The notes: generated by a model from the letters alone, not told the origin. A stretch of DNA of 64,000 nucleotides from Hofstenia miamia (GCA_004352715.1 SCFE01000116.1:859705-923704); one strand, 5' to 3'; positions 1 to 10,960 are shown, counted from the first letter of the stretch. A program made the numbers and translations.

Positions 1-226
1 ATCAAAGTGAATACATTATGTTTTTGGTAAACACAACGTTGAACCGGAATAAACTTATTAACAGGTTTTTAACAAACAGTAATGTATTGAAAATTAAATT
101 TTACAATTTAATTAAAAGTTTATCATACAAATTAACATTTTTTCTGCATATAAATCGGTAGCAGTGCAATGTATTAAATTTCCCTACACATTAAGACGCC
201 AAAAAAATTTTTCATTAATTATTATA
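1..226. repeat. 226-bp segment duplicated at 6780-7005
   Basis: By eye this segment is base-for-base identical to 6780-7005, and the identity stops exactly where the N run begins at 227. That pattern suggests an unmerged contig end or haplotype duplicate rather than a genomic repeat. I see no coding potential in it. Confidence 0.9.
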
Positions 227-1226
227 NNNNNNNNNNNNNNNNNNNNNNNNNNNNNNNNNNNNNNNNNNNNNNNNNNNNNNNNNNNNNNNNNNNNNNNNNN
301 NNNNNNNNNNNNNNNNNNNNNNNNNNNNNNNNNNNNNNNNNNNNNNNNNNNNNNNNNNNNNNNNNNNNNNNNNNNNNNNNNNNNNNNNNNNNNNNNNNNN
401 NNNNNNNNNNNNNNNNNNNNNNNNNNNNNNNNNNNNNNNNNNNNNNNNNNNNNNNNNNNNNNNNNNNNNNNNNNNNNNNNNNNNNNNNNNNNNNNNNNNN
501 NNNNNNNNNNNNNNNNNNNNNNNNNNNNNNNNNNNNNNNNNNNNNNNNNNNNNNNNNNNNNNNNNNNNNNNNNNNNNNNNNNNNNNNNNNNNNNNNNNNN
601 NNNNNNNNNNNNNNNNNNNNNNNNNNNNNNNNNNNNNNNNNNNNNNNNNNNNNNNNNNNNNNNNNNNNNNNNNNNNNNNNNNNNNNNNNNNNNNNNNNNN
701 NNNNNNNNNNNNNNNNNNNNNNNNNNNNNNNNNNNNNNNNNNNNNNNNNNNNNNNNNNNNNNNNNNNNNNNNNNNNNNNNNNNNNNNNNNNNNNNNNNNN
801 NNNNNNNNNNNNNNNNNNNNNNNNNNNNNNNNNNNNNNNNNNNNNNNNNNNNNNNNNNNNNNNNNNNNNNNNNNNNNNNNNNNNNNNNNNNNNNNNNNNN
901 NNNNNNNNNNNNNNNNNNNNNNNNNNNNNNNNNNNNNNNNNNNNNNNNNNNNNNNNNNNNNNNNNNNNNNNNNNNNNNNNNNNNNNNNNNNNNNNNNNNN
1001 NNNNNNNNNNNNNNNNNNNNNNNNNNNNNNNNNNNNNNNNNNNNNNNNNNNNNNNNNNNNNNNNNNNNNNNNNNNNNNNNNNNNNNNNNNNNNNNNNNNN
1101 NNNNNNNNNNNNNNNNNNNNNNNNNNNNNNNNNNNNNNNNNNNNNNNNNNNNNNNNNNNNNNNNNNNNNNNNNNNNNNNNNNNNNNNNNNNNNNNNNNNN
1201 NNNNNNNNNNNNNNNNNNNNNNNNNN
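227..1226. other. Assembly gap, 1000 N
   Basis: Exactly 1000 N, the same length as the gaps at 38451, 60011 and 62338, so it is probably a default size for gaps of unknown length. Its right flank begins in TA-rich sequence. Confidence 0.98.
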
Positions 1227-1241
1227 ATATATTTATATATA

Positions 1242-2245
1242 CAGTACTGGCCAAAAGTTTGGGAAAACTTTCCAAATTTAGAAATTTTTGTATTTTACAC
1301 TAAAAAACGCAATGCAGAAACAATATAATAACACAATGTAGAAACAATATGATAACACCATGTAGAAAGTAAATAGTTAATTCAGAAAAACTCACTAATA
1401 TTGTCCGCCATTATTGGCCAAACACGCAGCAATGCGATTGACGCGGTCCAGCTTTCGCAGTTATAGCACCCCAAATAATCACAAAAGGTGCTAAACGGAC
1501 AGTTTGTTGCATGTAACGTGTATTGAATCTTTGGTTTTTTGGTCGTCGAATGTGTAGCCGGTATGATGTAAACTGGCAAATCTGGGATTCATCACTACAC
1601 ATTACTTGATGCCACAGCTCAGAGGTGTAGTGTTGGTATTGCCTGGAGAAGCGCAACCGGTCTTGAATGTTCTTAGAAGACAACCGGGGTTTGACTGCTG
1701 CTTTGCACGATGGAATGTCAAAGGTAGTATTCAATCGACGCCTAATGGTGCGGGTTGATACAGTCTGCACTACCGCACCTAGATTTGCTTTGACCTCAGA
1801 AGATGAAGAGAATGGTTAATTGACGACGTAAAGGTAAATGAGACGGTCAGTCTGCGAGATTATCAATTTTGTCTTCCAGACCGCTTGCGAGAGGAAAATT
1901 TTTGCAGTTGCTGATAGTGAGTAACACTTTTGGATACCAAAGATACTGACACGCCCATTCTAGCAGCTATAGTGCAATAATTGTACCCCTTCTTGTACAA
2001 TATACGAATTTGAGCACACCTTGTTTGTGAAATCTCACTACCATGGACCATATTTCAAACTATAATGATAGTGCTTTTTCAGTGAAGTGTGTAAATCTAA
2101 AGTGGTGTTAATTTGATAGGCTAAATGAATGTGTTGTAAGTTCTAAGAAAAATTTGGGAATTCTAGGAATTTTACGAAGTTTCCAGGAAATAGCATAAAA
2201 TACGCTTTGGACAGGTTACTGTTCCCAAACTTTTGGCCAGTACTA
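1242..2245 (-). mobile_element. Tc1-like element with internal deletion
   Basis: Terminal inverted repeats of at least 24 bp (CAGTACTGGCCAAAAGTTTG at 1242 and its complement ending at 2245) are flanked by TA-rich DNA, as expected for the TA target of Tc1/mariner elements. At about 1.0 kb it is shorter than a full Tc1 element (about 1.6 kb). The transposase remnant lies inside on the minus strand. It is non-autonomous. Confidence 0.85.
1395..2051 (-). pseudogene. Deleted Tc1-like transposase
   Basis: Read on the minus strand, the N-terminus (1863-2051) has a helix-turn-helix with IAARMGVSVSLVSKSV, the DNA-binding part of Tc1 transposases. A second stretch (1411-1770) in another frame holds RTIRRRL, CSDESQICQF (first catalytic Asp of the DDE triad) and FVIIWGAIT. 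After WGAIT the sequence jumps to a C-terminal-like RIAACLANNGGQY followed by a stop at 1395-1397. The portion that should carry the second and third catalytic acids is missing. Family proteins are about 340 residues. The gene is frameshifted and internally deleted, so it cannot encode an active transposase, but the intact termini could be moved by a relative. Confidence 0.8.
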
Positions 2246-3924
2246 TATATATCGTGTAGCATCATCCAAGAATATTAACCAAAACTCTATCAATGATTTC
2301 TGTTAATTCTTGGAAAATGCGTTTAGTAATTTTGACAGTGTAATTACGGCAAGTATTAGTCGCCGAAAAGGTTTGACAAAATTAAGTGTAGACGAATCGC
2401 CTGCACACAGTTCTGCATAGCCACGAGGTACGCAGAAATATTTAGCGTGGGAAAACCCAAATTGAAATTAGGCGACTGGTACTTGTTTGACATCAATAAT
2501 AGGTAAATATGTTTTAATAAATTTTGTATAAATAAGAACTACGAGCTGTGAATTTGATGAACATTAACCTCGTTATATTTTCTCTTTGTTATTACGGTTT
2601 GATTATTTAATAATGCAAAGCTAAACGGTTTCTGTGTGCAACAATCGTAGTGCTATTAGCGAAGGAATGATTAATGGGTATCGCGCTCGATTGTTGTATT
2701 GCAGCTAAGTTATGGATAGGTGTAAGGGTTTTTCCATCCGTTTAGCTTGCACTCGATTCATTCCTTGGCATGTAGTAATAAATGCAATCAAGGCGTTTTG
2801 CCATCGTAGGTAATTATTATTATACCGAATTTTAGATCCAAATTCTGACAAATAATGTGACCGATAATGTGACCGATATTATAGTTATTTTAATAGTAGT
2901 TTGTAGCTAGCGTTTGTACATAGTTTTTTAGTAGCTAGCGTTGTGTCTTAATTTTAACTTGTCAGTAGTTTATAGTTTATTTGTTTGTATCGTACGAAAT
3001 TATTATATTATATTATATGTAGGAAGCTGCTCTATATGATAGTTAAAGTTTTTACGTAATAGCAGCTAGTGTCTGTATCTGCCAACTACTGACAATACAC
3101 GAATTGAGCTTGAGCACTAAGTCGAATTGTGTTCGTAATTTATTTCACTGAATAAGGCACACATAACAAACATGATTTCATGAGACTGAGCTGAGGTGGA
3201 ATCACAATGGATTGGATCTTTAACTACTTACAAGGATAGAGTGGTGGATAGTTTCTGTCGAGCCTGTTATGATCTCAATGACTTGGCGTCGGGCAAGTGC
3301 GCCCAGAGATTACAATCCTCTTCCACCAATGGAGTATCTAAATAGTACTACTTTATAATTGTTACTAGAACATCTGTCAAGGCAGTGTAGTATACACAAT
3401 TAAAGAAAAGAAGAGGAAGTTTAGATAATACTTACCCCGTGAGGGCTGATGCTGATCTCTTGTTAATTATCTAAGTATATTACCGAGTTATGAAGTGTTA
3501 GTTTCACCTGGGTAGCGATATTACAATATGTGTGTTTTTTGGCAGTTACATGTTGGAAAATTATCTTTAAGCATTCAAAAACTATAGCAATGATGTTTAT
3601 GAAAACTTAGGAACATTTGATCAATATTTTATACGTTTTAAAGAATCAAATTGTAATCCCTGTTGTATTTGTTTTTTGATGATCTGGCAATTTTTAAGAC
3701 ACCTTGCAAGGTATTTTAGACGATACACGATACGCGACAAAGTACACGAGTATGAATCGTAAAATACCTTAACCACCAACTTAATAGAAATTTAAAAATA
3801 CACGAAATATAGTCAAATGCCCTAAAAAAATCACTGAAAAGCTTCCAAAAAAGAATCAGCCTTTTTATGACACAATAGATCTTTTTAATAAATGTGCATG
3901 ACAACACACTGGTGTTTGTAAATT
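2246..3924. other. AT-rich intergenic DNA, nothing recognised
   Basis: No long open frame, RNA gene or clear inverted repeat seen. A short tandem copy of AATGTGACCGAT occurs near 2856-2880, and AGTAGCTAGCGTT-like words repeat near 2900-2950. Confidence 0.5.
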
Positions 3925-4135
3925 TGAATGTAGGAAATTCATGGTGAGAAAATTTTAAAACAAAAAATTAAAGGCTAGAAAATTCAATGCCAAAAAATTC
4001 TCTATCATGGTCACTTTCAGAGTTAAGGTGTGGACTAGAGCTAAGAGTAGTGTTAGGGTAATTGTTAGGGTTTATGGAGATTTTAGAATTTTCTTACATT
4101 GAATTTTCCTACCATAGAATTTCACAGAATCATTT
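3925..4135. repeat. Small inverted-repeat element with TTAGGGT core
   Basis: The left arm (3940-4000) has words such as AGAAAATTCAATG, and the right arm (4085-4130) has the opposite-strand words TTACATTGAATTTTCCTA and CCATAGAATTT. The core contains GTTAGGGTAATTGTTAGGGTTT. The layout resembles the larger foldback at 37692-38262 and the repeat block at 7140-7460. No protein is encoded. Confidence 0.45.
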
Positions 4136-5168
4136 TTAAATGAAATGCATTAAATATATTATCTAGAATTTTTTAAAGTGAATCTGCGTACAAACACTGT
4201 TTTACAAATTTTATTGAACCGGAGAACAAAGAATAATTCATTCCCGCTTATTTTTCAATCTTGATATATTTTCTCGATTTGCAGTTAATACGGCCAATAA
4301 AAACCGATCGACATCTTTGAGTAATTTAGTTTACTCTGAAAGTCTTTCATGGAATTCAAGACAAAGCACGATGCACACGTTTGCGATTCTAATCTTGTTA
4401 GCATTAATTTAATTTTCAGATTTATCAGAAATGAATGCAAAAGATGAAAGAGCGATGTTATTCTAATGGGTGGACGTTTCAACTTATGTTAGTTGCTAGC
4501 TAAAATTGAATTTCCAAGAGAATGATAAATATTGAACGTAATTGCTTCTTAGTTAAGTAACATTAAAAATTTCTTAACTATAAGCAATTATGAAATTTAG
4601 GTAAATAATTTCAAGAAATTAATTTACATTTAAATTATTAAACACATTTAAACTTAATTTAAATTTTAATTATGTTTTATACTAAATTCCTTAATGAAAT
4701 TATTTTCTAAGCTTTGTATGTTTCAAATTTCTGGAGGATTACATTGGTTGTCAATTTGTACTAGTGGTGTTTTCAAAAGTTCAGTAAATTTAGGAATTAT
4801 TTTGCTACCTCATGGTTGAAATATAATATTGAAATCCAAGTAATTAATAAGAAAGTAATTCGAATTAATAATTATTCTGAAAGAGTAGTTGGGTTCCTGG
4901 ATTCATGTCGACAACAAGGATGTAGCTCTTCAAATACTTCCTTTGTTGTGACTATGATTTCAATTCTTACATTTCATTTACACATCATTGTCGCAAATAA
5001 AACAACGATAACAACTCGATGTCTGAGCAGTTTGAAACCGAACCTTTGAAAAACGGAGTTGGCCTACAATCGATTTGTATTTCGATTATGAATGACGTCA
5101 GCGTCTATCCGTCACACAGTCTTAAATGTTGTTCTGCAATCTTGCGTGCATTTCATTTTGATATTTGG
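4136..5168. other. AT-rich intergenic DNA
   Basis: Short open frames exist but none has family motifs or composition that would support coding. A perfect TGACGTCA palindrome occurs near 5092. Confidence 0.5.
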
Positions 5169-5482
5169 GCAATATTAAATATATATATATATATATATAT
5201 AGATACGCTCTGTACGATTATTGTCGAAAAATAGATACGCCCTGTACACTGGATATAAATAGATACGCCTATGTACTACTACTGTAAATATATTATGTGT
5301 AAGTCCCAAACTTTTTATAGTCATGGTGGAGGTCTAACATCACTGCACACCATGGTACAGCAAAATTGATTTATGTTAATTACCCAGCAAGAAAAACTCA
5401 GGATACGCTGTGTACTATGGCAGTTTGCCCATTGGATACGCTGTGTACCCTCGTTTGGAAAAATCGTACGTACACAGCGTAT

Positions 5483-5522
<40 letters not shown>
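5169..5522. mobile_element. MITE with GATACGC repeats inside a (TA)n tract
   Basis: The core, 5202-5483, starts with GATACGCTCTGTACGATT and ends with its near-complement AATCGTACGTACACAGCGTATC-type sequence. It is bracketed by (TA)n at about 5169-5200 and 5486-5521. Variants of the 14-mer GATACGCtgTGTAC occur six times: three near the left end (5202, 5234, 5262), two near the right in the same orientation (5403, 5434), and one inverted at the right tip (5470). This fits a non-autonomous TA-targeting element with subterminal repeats. No ORF. Confidence 0.6.
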
Positions 5523-5524
<2 letters not shown>

Positions 5525-6317
5525 AAAACTTCAAAATTGTAAATATATTGTTATTTAGAAAAATCAAGAAATACTTGCAATTATATTCGTCGTTTGTAAC
5601 GGAAATTTTTTTTTATATTAATGATGTTGCAATTTTAACAGTTTTTTAATCATATGTATTATATTCGGGATTATTCACACCGCTACAGCTGATTTGAAAG
5701 ACATGAACTTCGATAAACATATAATATTGTTAAGTACATAGTAATCAAAGGTATTATACCCTATCCTATAAATCTTTAAAGAAATTTAGTATATGTAGTT
5801 TTTAATTTGGGAGCTAATGAACTAGGTCTGAAGTTGATCCAAACATTTTTGCTGAGAAATTACAAACGACGAATATCTGTGAAAACCAGCAGAAATGGCT
5901 TGTACATTAACACTGATTTGTTTCAAATAATAAAATTATTTAATTATAAACCAACACATTAAAAAGTTTGTAACAAAGCGAAAATTAAAAAAATGGACAA
6001 AATAAAAATTGAAAAACAATCTAACAATAGACTTACGTCATTCATAAGAAACCTAAACTGAAGTTTGTTCTTGTGATATAAAGAATTTCTTAAAAATGGC
6101 ATATTGATTTCTATAATAATCAATGTTTAACGCTATATACAGACTAGTTAATAGTAGAAATTTAGTAACAAAAAATGATATTTACAAAGTAAAAAACTAA
6201 ATAAAATTCGTTCCATTAAAACGATTGTAACAGCATGAAACACTTTTCGTAAAATGTGGCCATTTGGCAACTTTCACTTGGAGCTACCCTAAATTTTGAA
6301 CGCAAGAGGTTTTCAGC
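5523..6317. other. AT-rich intergenic DNA
   Basis: Nothing recognisable on either strand. Confidence 0.5.
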
Positions 6318-6400
6318 AGGGTTAAGTACTCGAAATTTTAAAAACTCGTACTCGAATGAACTCGCAAAATTAACCGGAGAAATCATTGATTCTTATAAAA
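6318..6400 (+). repeat. Copy 1 of a dispersed CAGGGTT...CTCGAATGAACTCG repeat
   Basis: It starts CAGGGTTAAGTACTCGAAAT and continues with ACTCGTACTCGAATGAACTC. Related copies lie at 23700-23785 (minus) and 48657-48960 (plus). The CAGGG start and palindromic CTCGAATGAGTTCG-like core suggest a hAT-type MITE end. Confidence 0.5.
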
Positions 6401-6739
6401 TATATTCTAAAAAAAATTTTCCATGAAAAATTTTCCAAGCAGCTCTACATATTTTGAAATATAATGCAAATTAAAAATTTAATAAATTATATTGTTATAT
6501 TTATATATTTCATCACAAAGATGTGCCGCAATTTTAAAATACGTATCATATAGTTTGCAGAATAGTGCCGCACTGAAACACACTTAAGAAATAAGCACTA
6601 CTATGAAGCAAAAAACGTTGAGAAATACAATAAAGTACATAAAAATTGTGGATATAGACCGATACCTTAGCATAGATTACAAAATCCGTAGCACGGGTTA
6701 AATATTTAAGAATGATAACACAAAAGTGATAGGTGATAA

Positions 6740-6772
6740 AATATATATATATATATATATCTATATATATAA
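6740..6772. repeat. (TA)n microsatellite
   Basis: Alternating TA run with one C interruption, directly before the duplicated segment at 6780. Confidence 0.9.
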
Positions 6773-6779
6773 TTTACAA

Positions 6780-7005
6780 ATCAAAGTGAATACATTATGT
6801 TTTTGGTAAACACAACGTTGAACCGGAATAAACTTATTAACAGGTTTTTAACAAACAGTAATGTATTGAAAATTAAATTTTACAATTTAATTAAAAGTTT
6901 ATCATACAAATTAACATTTTTTCTGCATATAAATCGGTAGCAGTGCAATGTATTAAATTTCCCTACACATTAAGACGCCAAAAAAATTTTTCATTAATTA
7001 TTATA
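6780..7005. repeat. Second copy of the segment at 1-226
   Basis: Identical to 1-226. Here the sequence continues without a gap into 7006 onward, so this is probably the true genomic location. Confidence 0.9.
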
Positions 7006-7139
7006 AATTTTATTGTATTTTTAAGCGTCTTTTGCCCCCTAGTAGTGTTTATTTCTTACATGTGCACAGCGTGACCATGTTCTTCACCGTCGCTCTTTTC
7101 TAAAGATTTTGGGGCAGATCAGGGGACTCTGATTTCTAT

Positions 7140-7460
7140 AAGCCGAAGTGACGTCAAATAACATGATAAGGGTTTACGTCATCAACTGTTAAAAATTCAT
7201 TGTTTAGGGTTTAGGTCTATAAAATATTTTAAAATTTAGGTTTGAGGTTTAGGTTATAGGGTTTAGGTTTAAGAAACTTTACGTTGTGACTTTGGTTAGG
7301 GTTTAGGTCTATAAAATATTGTAAAATTTAGGTTTTAGGTTTAGTTTCTAGGGTTTAGGTTTAAGAAACGTCAAGTCGTGATTTGAGTTAGGGTTTAGGT
7401 CTGAAAAATATTGTAAAATTTAGAATTTAAGTTCTAGATGACGTCATATAGTTGGTAATG
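7140..7460. repeat. Degenerate GGGTTTAGGTCTATAAAATATT tandem repeat
   Basis: Three imperfect units of about 90-100 bp share GTTTAGGTCTATAAAATATT, AAAATTTAGGTTT and TTTAAGAAACnTnA. The block is bracketed by GTGACGTCAAATAACATG (7149) and GATGACGTCATATAG (about 7438), which are roughly inverted. The same unit recurs in the core of the foldback element at 37692-38262. It is not a canonical telomere array. Confidence 0.6.
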
Positions 7461-7547
7461 TACTGATACTGCTGCTTGCGTCCACGCATAATAAATTATA
7501 ATACATGAAACAAATTAGATATCAATCTAAGAAAATAACTTAGTTAC

Positions 7548-7835
7548 CTGCAGCAGATATTTTTGGTCAGGAAAGCGTGATTTACGTGGCTGGGTTATAA
7601 TTGTTAGCAAAAGTTTAGGATTTAGACGTAGGATTTGCTTCGGTTGAGAAAATCGTTTAACCATATTAAGTCGATGAGCGTTCAGATCAAAGACATTTTG
7701 TATAAATTCGACTTTATTATGATTGTTAAGATAAAATGCAGGCGAAAATGGATTTTCTTTATTGAAATGATAAATAATTACTGTAGAAATAATGCACAAC
7801 GAAAGCAACGAAAAATAACTGACTCTCATTTTCAA
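7548..7835 (-). CDS. First exon of a PGAP4/TMEM246-like membrane protein (partial)
   Basis: An ATG at 7833-7835 opens a 96-codon frame that ends at a canonical splice donor, CTGCAG|GTAACTAAG, in phase 0. The N-terminus MKMRVSYFSLLSLCIISTVI is a type II signal-anchor. The end of the exon reads LLLTIITQPR followed by KYLLQ, which resembles the start of the lumenal domain of PGAP4 (ITIIT..R....YVLQV in the human protein). PGAP4 is a Golgi transferase that adds GalNAc to GPI-anchor glycans. No downstream exon carrying the acidic catalytic region could be found on the minus strand between 1 and 7547, so the rest lies outside the window, in the gap, or is lost. Other Golgi glycosyltransferases with a similar start are possible. 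Confidence 0.45.
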
Positions 7836-8237
7836 ACCAAATCATGCTTTATAAAAGAACTGCTAACCAAAAGGTCAAAAATGCAAATGCTCAAATTATA
7901 TATTTGTTATAATATATCAATAAGATGATACTTAAATTCGACAAAGGAAAACTATTTAATAGTTTTTAGGATAATTGTGTGGACAGGGGCGTAGTGAACA
8001 GATCTCTCAGAAGAGCACAATGTATAAATTGTGACAGGCATTCAATTTAATGAAATACATTTATTTGGCCACATGTGTATTCAGTTTTGAAAGAATGAAA
8101 AGTAATATGCTATGTATGAGGCTGTTGAATTATGAATTTAGAATGCCATACATTATTAGATAATTAAGAACAACTAAGTAGAATAAATGCTTATTCAAAG
8201 TCAGAACAAATCAGATTTTAAATGTAAAATAAATATC
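7836..8237. other. Upstream flank of the PGAP4-like exon
   Basis: AT-rich with no recognisable promoter motif. Short open frames here are not convincing. Confidence 0.4.
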
Positions 8238-8716
8238 TATAATGGATGACTTCCACATAAAATTAAATACTGCTAAAATGCTACTATATAGATGAATAAT
8301 CAATAGAAAATTTCGTATAGTAGGCAACCAGGGCCTCAATATTATTTATATTTGAGATATTCAGTATTAAACTCTAATTTTTGCTGTGACGTCAAAGTAC
8401 CAAAATGAAATTCCCACAAAATTTTGGAAAACATAAAGGGTTTTATATAAATTTTTTTTATCATATGTTCACAGTTAGTGAGTTTTTAAGGTCATCCAAA
8501 TTTGGTGGGTTTTATCAATGCCATATTGCTTAAATATGAATGGGAAATTTTCAATTAGGTCCTCTGATGTAACAAAATATTAAGTTAAATGATGAATATT
8601 TTGAAAATATTTAATTTTTAAATCCTGGCCGCCTACTATAGGGACTTTTCTATTTATTATTCAGCAATAAAGTAGAATATTCTGACAGTTTTTAAATTTA
8701 GGTGAAAGTCCCCCCT
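8238..8716. mobile_element. Foldback MITE with ~105-bp terminal inverted repeats
   Basis: The left arm, about 8238-8350, and right arm, about 8603-8716, are complementary over roughly 105 bp with mismatches. Shared words (left orientation) are GACTTCCACATAAA, GAATAATCAATAGAAAA and TATAGTAGGCAACCAGG; the right arm has the complements of TATAGTAGGCGGCCAGG and GAATAATAAATAGAAAA. No ORF or transposase is seen, and the exact termini and target duplication are not clear. Confidence 0.6.
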
Positions 8717-9268
8717 TAATGTTGATCATGTAGCATCATCCAAACAAATCATATGCTGCTAATGTTAATTAAGAAGAATAAGAGAATAAAATCGAAAATG
8801 GTTATGATTAAAAATATATTGTAAAATGTTATAATCAGCTTAAATTAATTTGTACAATGCAACCAAGTAATATAAGTCTAATTAACTATGGAATAGTATT
8901 TGTCAATACTAGTGGTTTTGACGAAATAAGGGGAGGAATCACTTCCATTATTTTTAGCCATCATCTTGGCAGATGAATGATTTAAAATTCAAAATTGGCA
9001 GGTACTTTTCTGAGCTATTATAAATAGATTAAAATTCATGTAATCAATTGATAAAGAAATTTCTTCAGAATTCTTACATTGTTTCTTTGCTATGGTTTGA
9101 ATATTAAATATGATGTCAAGCTAAATGAGTTGTGTTTAGTAGTGGTCTGGATCCATCATGAGAACAATTCAAGGCTCTTTATGCCAGACCACAAAAGTGC
9201 ACTTAAGTTAGGTATAGGGATTTTATTCTAATTTAGATTACTACTGATCATTATCTACATGCATATGG
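8717..9268. other. AT-rich intergenic DNA
   Basis: The word TGTAGCATCATCCAA (8731) also occurs at 2256, just outside the Tc1 element. Nothing else recognised. Confidence 0.4.
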
Positions 9269-10960
9269 TATACCCAGATAACAATTTTGGTTGTTTTTGT
9301 GTTGTTTATAGTTGTTTCATACTTTTGGCTGTTGCAGCAACCACAAACATTCTAATAACAACTTTAGTAATGAATAATTATTGAGCAGATGCTTGGAAAT
9401 ACAACTCACTTCATTATTCTTATTTCAAGAACCTTTTAATATAAAAAAGGATTTGTGAAACCTTTTAAAAATTTTAAATTTGTGAGAATTATATTATACC
9501 AGATAAGTGAATTTTCAAAATATTTTATTCATGAATATTTGGACACCTTGGAATTGACAGTTTAATGAAAATGTTACATTTGAGCAGAAGATATTGTAGA
9601 GTCACTCAGGGAAATTCGTGTTTATTTAGTCGATTTTTATTTCATTTTTGTATTAACGTCACCATGACGTCAGAATCATATATTTCGACCTTAGGTTTAC
9701 GAAGGAACTCATGTCCCCTCGAAGGTGCTATACGTTGCTCAAATGTAATTTGAATTGCGAGGGAAATTGATAACATGAACGATTAAACTTGATTGTAAAC
9801 TAAGGCAGGTAGTTATTTATTAACCATGTATAAAATGAGCAAACTTGTAGAGAATGGTCAATAGATTTTATCTATCCTCAATTACTGTTGCTTTTCTCTC
9901 CGTTACTTTATCTATTTTTTAGTATGAAAATAATTGCTTAAGCTCGGCGACAATTTGGGAGTGCCTTCTCAAGGTACAGGGCGACACGTAGCTCCTGGCG
10001 ATCATTAGATCTTCCCAGCCCAAATTGTGGACTCATTAAGTTACGGATACGGGTACGATTAAGGAAATAATAAACCTCTCGTTTTATTCAACACGTACAT
10101 GCACTTATAATTTATTACACTACAGACTAATTACAGACTACTATTTAGTGAGATGAGAACTAACAATGAAAATGAGGTTTTTACTTTTGCAATGAGATAG
10201 AAATTAATAAGCAAGACAAATAGGGTAGCACCATGCACTAATTGAGCACTGAACTGTTTCTAACTCTAAAGACTCCGCTTTGGCTGGAAGCCACGTTAAC
10301 TGATCATCTTGGAAATACCTAAAGTATCGTATCAAATACTTGGATGAATTACAATTGTTTCTATTAGTTATTTTCTCGTTACTTGTTTTCCCCAGAATCG
10401 GGGCTGTCATTATCTAAGTTAAACCTTCTGCAGAGTCAATTAGTTGCTAGTAAAATTACAGCCTGCGATTCTACAATATTTTTCATGATTTAAGAAAGTA
10501 CTATTTCAAAATTGTACTTAATTCTATATTTTTAAATTTTTGTTAAATTGGGCAAATTTTTATGCTCATTGTTATCATTTATAAGACATTCATTTAAATG
10601 TTTAACAAGTGTTTGTATTAAATATGTTTGACAGTATTTTAAAGATATTGTTCTGGCCTTTATTGGGCTTGTGTTTGTTTGAGCAGTAATTCTTAAACTG
10701 CTTAACATTATAAAATGTTATTTGCATATAAAATAATGCTAAAACAATCATGTGACAACATAAAACAATATTGTTATGACCAAAAAAGTTTGCTTTTTAC
10801 TCATAAAAACAACCAAAAAGCAACCTCATGTGATGTTGTTGAAGCAATGTTGTTTCAACTAATGAAATGGTACCATTTCACAATTAAAACAATGTTGTTT
10901 TTGATACATAAAACAACCACATAACAACCCAAAGTAACATTAAATTGTTATCTGGGTATA
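9269..10960. mobile_element. 1.7-kb element with TATACCCAGATAACAATT termini
   Basis: Perfect 18-bp inverted ends TATACCCAGATAACAATT lie at 9269-9286 and 10943-10960. Inside both ends are dense GTTGT/ACAAC words: the left 100 bp is rich in GTTGTTT, and the right 230 bp has repeated AAAACAATGTTGTTT and AAAACAACC. These look like subterminal transposase-binding repeats. The interior has no recognisable transposase. TATA at both tips may be a target duplication or part of the inverted repeat. Confidence 0.6.

Noticed and set aside
164-1303. Long frames running through N
   Set aside because: They are open only because N cannot encode stops; the same applies to the frames over the gaps at 21321, 36961, 38451, 60011 and 62338.
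7201-7440. Interstitial telomere array
   Set aside because: TTTAGGT/TTAGGG words occur but are embedded in ~90-bp units with other sequence and are not a perfect 5-7 bp tandem repeat.
9940-10080. Possible LTR or primer-binding site (GGCGACA and CTCCTGGCGATC)
   Set aside because: No matching second LTR or polyprotein in range; the region lies inside the 9269-10960 element.
10715-10924. 69-codon protein frame
   Set aside because: It lies in the ACAAC/GTTGT repeat region at the end of a transposon-like element and is explained by repeat composition.
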